Source of the DNA: Flavobacteriales bacterium UBA5871
GTDB taxonomy: Bacteria > Bacteroidota > Bacteroidia > Flavobacteriales_D > Crocinitomicaceae
Direction of reading: 5' to 3'
NCBI GenBank assembly: GCA_002432085.1
Contig: DJFN01000146.1
Span: 22,467-38,698, forward strand
Length of the DNA stretch: 16,232 nt
Shown one piece after another: positions 8,601 through 15,000 of the stretch. Below the pieces are notes generated by a model. It had not been told where the DNA came from and ran no database searches. It saw only the letters and a program-made list of their open reading frames with translations. The translations under genes were made by a program, and so were the position numbers. How positions within the stretch are numbered: position 1 is the first letter of the stretch; each line of letters opens with the position of its first letter.

Positions 8601-9022
8601 GGATTTACAATCCTGATCCTGCACAAGCTGCGGATGGAATTATCCAGGTAGCAGTTACGGGATTGCCGACGCTGTCTTTCTTTGCTTCAGGTCCTGTATT
8701 GGATGGCTGGCAGCGCGTTGAAGGAACATTTACCGTGCCTGCAGGAGTAGGTGTGAATGTAACGGTTTCCTTGAGAAACGCCGGAGATTACTATCCCACG
8801 TATTTCGACGACATTCGCATCCATCCTGTGCTTGCAGGTATGACAACGGTGGTGTACGATCCTAAAACCTTATTGCCAATGGCCACCCACGATGGCAATA
8901 ACTTCACCACTTTCTATAACTACGACGAAAACCTGCAGCAGGTGCGTGCGCGTGTAGAAACCGTGGAAGGAATCAAAACATTGTCTGAAGTAGAAATGGG
9001 TGGTAATAAACAACCTCAATAA
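2642..9022 (+). CDS. Giant SpvB/TcB-like secreted protein upstream of the RHS gene (2126 aa)
   Basis: The N-terminus (residues 1-34) has a long signal peptide with hydrophobic core VLYAMLLNSFAPVSYA. The ATG at 2642 is taken, and 2654 is a possible alternative. A Pro/Glu-rich linker follows to about residue 110. Residues 119-181 carry the hallmark shared with SpvB/TcB and Rhs N-termini: VDKFTGDFNYSIPL, NYNSNVGM, GLGWDLNVGSVSREMRGLP. A Gly/Ser/Tyr-rich strand region (about 200-395) comes next. Residues about 1268-1285 (KKFGGGSRVKSLTYKDNW) and 1354-1367 (FPAPVVGYEQVKLS) match motifs I know from Bacteroidota proteins encoded directly before RHS genes. Residues about 1888-2063 form a carbohydrate-binding-like beta-sandwich. 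The C-terminus has YD-like strands such as NFTTFYNYDENLQQVRARVE. By analogy with TcB-TcC, it probably forms part of a shell with the downstream protein, but this is inference. No enzymatic motif was seen. It ends 13 bases before the RHS gene. Confidence 0.8.
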   Translation: MRLLMHTDKPLFKALNVTVLYAMLLNSFAPVSYAAASNFPLKGGQRERILPGISIEAPVLAEQPASGVEQPEQTNFITEQPDKLSTGIQEADAVSLAVTGGPSQAESSGFSLGSTDGMVDKFTGDFNYSIPLADIEGYPIVLNYNSNVGMNSEASWVGLGWDLNVGSVSREMRGLPDEFNGEQTINRTFNQAEDFTTGKKLGVFAGGGVELFGFFTPSVQVTALWGKYDNTYLGIGKTFDFSIGASVSITGDDGLFIAPSFGFGYSSDSKRGIGKGHSFGVAAGMESEVNNNYSVGLTFGKNSNSRLGLTERTVGLDISKEFKNKGVELSYGTSTSITYGTTTAVPSTRFNSYAETKSSGIELYAGQGNNLWNYRVGLKTQWTNTEVNRLTLGSGQVLRQPAIGYFHNGKRAAWEPPASVYTTALPLMDFNRANDYEFSQNMTNLPFSIQTYDVFRVNASGLNATFRGRRHDIGTYYDPTTTSDNYVDGVNGKLGALFPLPPAPPLIVKIEVGLSDVSSTGDITSGKLGANGGSTNALEFATEGKGNNFDSRIYFKGVGEMTPEDMDDFTALGAVEPVRFAMSEVSNEEIQLTTSMKGKQGFTGTASSTTLNQKEDFVQATWYEPYTAEQYSTKRGNYGFYTVNDFPATGSNINSVTRNSNAVNNNANSKNHLSAVEVTNTSGIRYVFGIPAYDLMSSQVSFCATGITPAAGSGVCTYSAGDNTIGNTRGISHYYDRTDVPAYAHSFLLTEMLSSDYIDRTNNGPTLDDVGSYFKFNYARAYGDGSGQQRYKWKSPMGVNKAMFTQGMMGTTSDDAANYSYGEKEVWYIHSVESRNMVAEFHLTKRLDAYGVSNETGIIDTSLSLKKLEKIVIYNLSERMGPNGANAVPLQVIEFEYTYELCKNYPSNINTGVLPAESGKLTLTKIRSYTGASTEMGLYNYEFKYDATNNPNFSYDNSDAWGNYKLSTAAKPNNLLPYPAQTETEANASAKSWRLIEVKTPTNGTLQVSYEADNYATVQDQRVMKHMDIKAMTNIAEFNEIQALSTWNITTSTKVYKTFSKNLSGYGGSITSLQDYMEQFGKMDITHVPNNIIIFKLDEPVSDAMSKEDAGELVRKKYFVDSAAHITLRELYIKLHVNVKGSVQEFLPTFCRISNTWSTTPVIGVMPKLNVGSGYEYGYVVIDPALVEEESDHPVVINSLQRSALEFIRRNLQDVLYGSCPTCVPNDWLDKAVAKKGDDVNRAMADRGWGSEIITDYTSVRLYIPSNKKFGGGSRVKSLTYKDNWLAISGEYDGVYTWNYEYPARAKSLGNASFEPQTMIDECALYMWETYVNVAEKFPDETKFTPTPITSLLFPAPVVGYEQVKLSMSGTANLGYSLTEFHTSRTHPVFEDATQLDHSAETHKPHNLLTGKTTDRYGLSQGYVIHTNDFHGRQHQKMVYDIDEAEDAQPVLQTRETFHYVGNDNKISMSDRVGTIRPERVSLEYDMHADSRYVENSYLHEEIGLSLKVRILGAPPYVIPIPVPSYYKTSRTEGFYAHTFIKHLNTSAIVKSVETETLGSINSAENLVFDRYSGEVIMSATKDEYDDSLFTLAYPAHWAYHELMDIAASKNNPVVTAVLTADGGITTDVYNKLSPGDYVKITSIVGNPQVWIAKRNAWTNNQKLYLMKIDGTAYLPSAGTHTLEIVTTNRSNRIVETMQTIFSKKRPTYFQSSQERIQMAPTEVISASVNSYNDRNNFQCFSNGPEKPGENKEVEMNNTANPYSFGARGDLVLESVYTWQSERINATHAYKTRFDGTYTSYINFYRPDVNGVWRQISQTQHPDYSAYNAGSPKWRKQAQLLAFDQFGKPIEARDQIQVRSAILYGYDRSLNIVPVGKAVNARQQEIAFDGFEDYSYHKTFTNGWGVTNPHFDFKSSPGGTIDSTLRHSGLYSLKVLTGNTASVTKAAGIVCDASSVNDSLVNRFRVLSCNCIKDFEPTPGDYIISGWIYNPDPAQAADGIIQVAVTGLPTLSFFASGPVLDGWQRVEGTFTVPAGVGVNVTVSLRNAGDYYPTYFDDIRIHPVLAGMTTVVYDPKTLLPMATHDGNNFTTFYNYDENLQQVRARVETVEGIKTLSEVEMGGNKQPQ
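2996..3184 (+). other. SpvB/TcB-type N-terminal motif within the giant protein (residues 119-181)
   Basis: The order of motifs is VDKFTGDFNYSIPL, a short spacer with YPIVLNYNSNVGM, then SWVGLGWDLNVGSVSREMRG and LPDEFNG. SpvB, TcB and their Bacteroidota relatives share the scheme 'TG-x-F-x-Y-x-x-P ... L-x-Y-N-S ... G-x-G-W-x-L'. This is the strongest family signal in the protein and supports placing it in the shell-forming class. Confidence 0.7.
3239..3826 (+). other. Glycine-rich beta-strand region of the giant protein (about residues 200-395)
   Basis: Alternating short strands rich in Gly, Ser, Tyr and Phe occur throughout, for example GVFAGGGVELFGFF, IAPSFGFGYSSDSKRGIG, YSVGLTFGKNSN, VELSYGTSTSITYG and YRVGLKTQW. 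The alternation of hydrophobic and polar residues resembles outer-membrane barrel or solenoid strands. Related Bacteroidota proteins have a comparable stretch here. Boundaries are approximate and the fold is unproven. Confidence 0.45.
8303..8830 (+). other. Carbohydrate-binding-like beta-sandwich near the C-terminus of the giant protein
   Basis: Residues about 1888-2063 show the usual CBM4/9-like order: FDGFEDYSY and NGWGV at the start, SLRHSGLYSLKV ('S-x-H-S-G-x-x-S-L-x-V'), YIISGWIYNPD, GWQRVEGTFTVPAG, and the closing YFDDIRIHPV. This pattern is strong for the galactose-binding-like superfamily. The ligand is unknown, and in such giant proteins the module may be structural. Confidence 0.65.
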
Positions 9023-9035
9023 CCTGATCTGAATT

Positions 9036-12000
9036 ATGAAAAAGTTAAGCTTATTTCTCATAAGTATTCTGGCAATAACACAGGTTGTTTTTGCCGGTAC
9101 GGAAACATACAGCGAACGCCGGGAAGGATCTGCATTGACGACATCCTCAACAGTTCCGCTGTTAACGGTCTACGATCAGCAATATCTTACGATGGCGACA
9201 ACAAGCTGGAGTAATAATTTCCTGAACGTTAGTGTAAAGAACTTTCTGCGCATTGGTATCAATCCGGAAGCAGCCCAGAACGATTACCTGGAAGGAAGTA
9301 TGACCTTCACCATTAAAACATGGAAATGGACGGGGAGCAGCTTCACGGTTTATACAGAAGCAAACAGGGTTCTTTCGCTGAAATATGATCATGCGAATCA
9401 GCTCACAGTGCTGACCGATGAATTGTCGGCCTACGACTTTAGCGGTGCTCACCGGATTGAAGTGTATCTGACGGCTATCAACAACGTGTCGGGCTTTAAT
9501 GTGAAGGAGCTGTTTGTGCAGTCAGAAATCAAAGTCGAACGCTATTACATGCTCGATAGTAATCCTGTTGCGGGAACAGATATAGAACCCGTTGCAGGCT
9601 CGCCTTATTATGAATTTCAATGGAATCCTACTGCCGGCGCCGAATGGTACGAAATGGAATGGGTACATATTCCCAACACTAAACTCGACGGAACGGAAGA
9701 AACGGATCTGACCAAACTGAAATACAACTTTTACCGAAACTCTACGCGTATTGTTGTAAAAGGCAACAGCTACCGTATTCCGGCTATTTTCGATCCAGGG
9801 TATATTGTATTCCGGATTCGTGCGGTCGGTTATGTTGGCTTTGGAATCAGGAAAGAAGGAGTTTGGAGTGTAACAGCCGAATCCGGAACTGTTAGTACTT
9901 ACCCCGCCGGCGCTACCATAAAAGTAACCACTGAATATGATCCCGGTATGAACTGGACACATGAAGTGTCTTATGCTGATGATGGAAAACGTTTTGAAGG
10001 AGTTGTATTTACCGACGGACTCGGACGCACCCGACAGACAGTTGCGCACAATACGGAGACACAGCAGGCAGTTGTATCCAATACTTACTATGATGAGCTG
10101 GGAAGACCTGTTATCACAGACCTGCCAACACCTGTTGACGGCGAAGAGCTGGAACATTATCCGGCGTTCAACAAAGCTGATGGTACATCAATAGCTTACC
10201 AGGCCAGTCAGTTTGATGCGGGGGGAGATGCCTGTAGTCCGATAGGGAAAGGGTTTTCCACTTCTTCTGGTGCCGGACAATACTATTCTTCTTCGAATCC
10301 CGATCAGGATGGTGCTAATGAGCGCATTCCGGATGCTGAGAAGTACCCGTACAATCGTGTGGTATATGAGAACGATTTTACAGGCCGGATTCAGAAAGTA
10401 AGCGGCTTCGGAGACGATTTAAAAACCGGAAGCGGCAAAGAGACTTACTACAGTTATCCTTCTGCAAACCAGAATGAATTAGATCGTCTGTTTGGCGCCG
10501 AAGTAGGAAAAGCGAGCCACTACAGTAAAATGGTGACCGTGGATGCTAATGGTCAGGTGTATGTAAAATATGCCGACATGGGGGGGAAAGTTGTTGCGGC
10601 TTACATGGCCGGAGAAAATCCAGCTTCGCTTGATCCGATTGAGGGTAACGGAGGTTTCAATTATACGGTTTCGATCCTTCCACAAAATGAACAGTATGTG
10701 AACCTTACGGTTCCGTCTTCGACCTTAACATACTCGGAGTTCATTTACGCCGATGCATCCTACACATTCAATTACGCCATGACGCCGGAGCAATTCCATA
10801 ATGCTTGTATGGTTGACGGAATTTGCCTGGATTGCGTATACGATCTTGAGTTCCGTATCCTGAATGCATGTGATGATACTGTGTATACTCACACGGAAAC
10901 ATTGCTGGGATCAGACCTGGATAAGTTCTGTGTAGACGGTAAGCCTGAAGAAACCTTTATCTCTTCACCGATACCGCTTGAAAAAGGAGCTTACACTTTT
11001 ATCAAAACACTTTCGGTCAATCAGGATGAGCTTCAGGATAACTGGTGTTATTACATTGAAAACAGTACTTGTGTAGAGCCTGTTTCAGATATCTTCAACG
11101 AGTTGTATGAGGCTGAAGGATTTGACTTATGTGAAGATATTCCGAGCGAGAATGAGCCACTGACCGGTTGTGATTTCTACCGCGATCTGATGCTCAGAGA
11201 TATGTCGCCTGGCGGACAATACGCACAATTCGTAACCAATAATGGAACACACCAGGCCATTCCTTCCGGAGCTACCGTTCATTCCATTTTCACAAGTAAT
11301 AGCCTCGGAACAGGAAACAACTGGAACAATCAGTCATTGAACTATCTCAATGCCGACGGTTCACAAGCATTGATAAATGGTATCGAACCGGAAGATTTGC
11401 CTACTGTACATGACTTCATTATCAATTTCCAGCCGAGCTGGGCAGAAGCGCTGTTGCCTTTCCATCCGGAATATTGCTTCCTGGTAGAATGTGAGGAAAA
11501 TGAAGCTGCTGGCAGTCATACGTATGATTCACTTATGATGGTGACACACTCCTATCAGGCGGCCTGTTCGCTGGGATTATTGAATCCGATTACGGGGTAC
11601 ACGCTTGTTTCTGGTTGCAGCACGAGCTATCCTGATCCATTCTTCGAAACGGGTGCGAATGGGGAAGACCTTGATGACGATATGAAAAACGCGCTCGATA
11701 ATTACGACGCCAGCGGATTTACTGCGTGGGAAAATGCAATTCACCAGGTATACTGCAGCCAGGGCGGAGGCGACATCGCTACCTGTCTGAAGCTTTTTGA
11801 GCGCGAGACAGATGCTTCCTGCTACATGGATCTGATCTGGGTGACTTACCGTCGTATGTATCAGGAGCTCAAACAGCAGTTTGTCTACCAGGCTATGCAT
11901 GCGGCTTGTGATAATTCTCAGATCGGTGTTCATGCGAATTGGCTCGACAAAGTCGCTCGCTGGGGCAATCTTGCTGAATTTACCACGCTCGATACCGATG

Positions 12001-15000
12001 GTTCTGGTCCGGATACAGGAATTACACCTGATCTGACCTATTTCCAGGGTGTTATCGAAGATAACTGTGAGACAGCCTGCGAGGCTTTTGCCAACGACTG
12101 GATAGCACAACTGGAAGGCTGTGACTTTGTCGGTGAAGCTGTGGATACAGTTCATCTTAAAAACGATCTCATAGAATTATGTATGAGTGGTTGCGACTAC
12201 GAACATCCGATGGGGGCTACGACAGCTCCTCCGGGCTACAGCGGTCCGTACAGCTCTATTCATGAAGTATTATTGGCTCATCTTGGGGCTGGATATGAGA
12301 ATAACCTTTGCACAGAGTTGTTGATTTCGAATCCGGGACCATACCAGAGCACCGAAGAATTACAAGGCTTGCTTGAAAAACCGCTTGACACCTGTGCATG
12401 TGCCGCTATTTTCGATGCGGAGATCATTTTCGAGACCAGCAATCCGAATAACTATTCGCTGGAAGAAATCCTGGCTATGAATACCGGTGTAACACTCGAA
12501 GATGCCAATTATCTGCTTTGCGCCTGCCGTAAAATTCATGGCGGTGAATACGATCCTGAAGATCCGAACTGGGTTGCGGCAACTTACCCCGGAATTACCA
12601 TACCAGCTACGCTGTCGTGCTCCGAAGGAAACGGCTGTGTAGGTTGTGCGGAAGTCACAACAGCCTTGGGGGATTTAAATGAGCGTTTTTCGAGCGTTGC
12701 GAATTTCGAAACAGCTCTTAATTATGGAACGATACTGACTAATTACCTCAACAACACACTTAGTTTCCACCTGGGGTACATTGATTACAAGGATTTCATT
12801 GGTCGTTGCAATGCAACCACCGACAATCCATATTGTTCAGTGAATCCTTTGGCTGAAGAATGGGTGGCCGTAATGAAGCTGCTGACATTCCGTGGGCAAT
12901 TGCTTAATGGTTCAGGTAATCCGGTTGATCTTCTCGCTGACAATATCGTTTATGCCGAAGGTGAATTGCAGGAAACTTTCAACGGAAACAACTACTGGTC
13001 ATCGCGATCAGGAAATGTGCTGACCGTTTACTTCGGGACATCGGGCGATAACTGTACGATCAATTTGACACTTCCTGATGGTGCTGATTTCACCTTTGCC
13101 GATATCGTGTCATTCGGTACCATTCTGCCAATGACAGAAGAATGCCCGGGAAATAACAATACATTCACCGTTCAGGTTACCTATAAAGACTGCGGACAAT
13201 TCTCGGTTGGCAAGCTAACAGGAGTCAGCAATTGTATGGAAATCAACAATTGTGTATGTGATACTACCGGGCTGCGTCTCTGTGATCGACTTACACCTGA
13301 AGGCACAGCTTGCTACCAGCCGCGCCTGGATGAATTGTACTACACAGCACAGGATCACTACCTGGATGCCATTCAAGCCATGTATCAGCCGTTTGTGGCC
13401 GAGTTCAATGCTGCCTGTGCCGAAGCATTCAGTACCGAGAAGTTTAGTTACACAGGGCCACGCAATACCTATCAGTATACATTGTATTACTACGATCAGG
13501 CTGCAAGACTGGTGAAGACTGTTGCGCCAAAAGCCCTTAACAATACATTCGATCCATCCTATGCTGAAGAAGCTCGCGAAGATGTCGTAAGCTCAACGGT
13601 ATACAATGCCCCGGGATCCTATCCGGTAAATCCGATGCCGGTATACGGTTACCAGAGAACTTATGCTTACAATTCCTACAATCAGTTGGTAAATACAACC
13701 AATCCTGATCAGCAAGGAGCGACCAAATTCTGGTACGATGCTTACGGTCGCCTGGTTGCATCGCAGAACCCTGTTCAGTTTGATGAAAACAAATACACTT
13801 ATGTGCTGTTCGATGCGCTGGGTCGTGTCATTGAGAACGGACAGGTGGTGAAAGTCGGTGCATTTCCTGAAGCGACAGTGAAGACAGAAGATCTGGGAAC
13901 AGGATTTAAAACCTGGGTTTATGCAGGTGCAAGAACAGAAGTAACTTATACCATTTATGATAAGCCGCTTTCAGGAACCATTTCAGCCAAGTTTGCAAGT
14001 GGTTCCCAGGAAAACCTGCGTTTACGTGTAGCCTCTACAACCTATTTCGATGCCGTTTCACTCGGAGCGGCAATGCCGACCACCGGATATGTAAGTGCAA
14101 CGCATTACTCCTACGATATTCACGGCAACGTGCTTGAAGTATTGCAGGATGTGCCAATGCTCGCACCGGTGCAGCAAGATGTGAAATCCACGCAGTACAA
14201 ATATGAGCTCATCAGTGGTAATGTGAAAAAAGTCGAATACCAGAAAGGTAAAGTCGACCAAAGCACCCATACCCTTACTTACGATAAGCTCAACCGTTTG
14301 ACGGAAGCCCATCACTCTGCTGATGGTGGAGTGAACGAAAGCCGTGAGGCCCACTATTATTATTACGATATGGGGCCGATAGCGCGTATAGAAATTGGTC
14401 AGCAGAAAATACAGGCCAATGACTATAGCTATACTATTAACGGGTGGACAAAAGGGATGAACAGCAATACGCTGAAAACCAATCGGGATGCCGGATACGA
14501 TGGTGGTTATGGTTACGAAACAGTATACTACCAGAATCGTAAGTATGCCCATCAGCAGATCGCATCCGACGTTACCGGATACACCATCGGTTATTTTAAC
14601 GGTGACTATAAGAGCATCGGAACAACAGCGTTCGAAGCAACGGTAGGAAGTGGTAATAACATGGCTAACGCTATCCGCAACCTGTACAATGGGAATATGT
14701 CGCACACCACGACGGCCATTAGCGGTTACGATATACAGGCTGGTGTTTACAGTTACGATCAGCTGCAACGACTTACCAAAATGCGCGTCTTCCGAAACCA
14801 AAGTACGCTTCTGGCTTCCAACTCGTGGACAGGAAGTGCCGAGACACAGGAATACTATTCAGATTATACCTACGACAAAAATGGTAACCTGGATAGCCTG
14901 AATCGCAATGGTACTATAGCTACAGGTCTGGATATGGACGAATTCAATTACGAATACACGACGGGAACTAACCGTCTGAGACACGTGGCAGACAATGGGA

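Noticed and set aside
9522..10157. 211-codon minus-strand reading frame opposite the N-terminal part of the RHS gene
   Set aside because: It lies wholly within the open plus-strand frame that carries the fibronectin-like and first RHS-type segments. Its own product shows no family features.
11577..12155. 192-codon minus-strand reading frame opposite the cysteine-rich segment
   Set aside because: The plus frame is open across it and shows the regular Cys pattern, while the minus product resembles nothing and lacks a start context.
14058..14801. 247-codon minus-strand reading frame opposite the YD repeats
   Set aside because: The opposite strand encodes well-conserved YD repeats over the whole length. 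The minus-strand product has no recognisable domain and is a by-product of codon use in Tyr/Gly/Asn-rich sequence.
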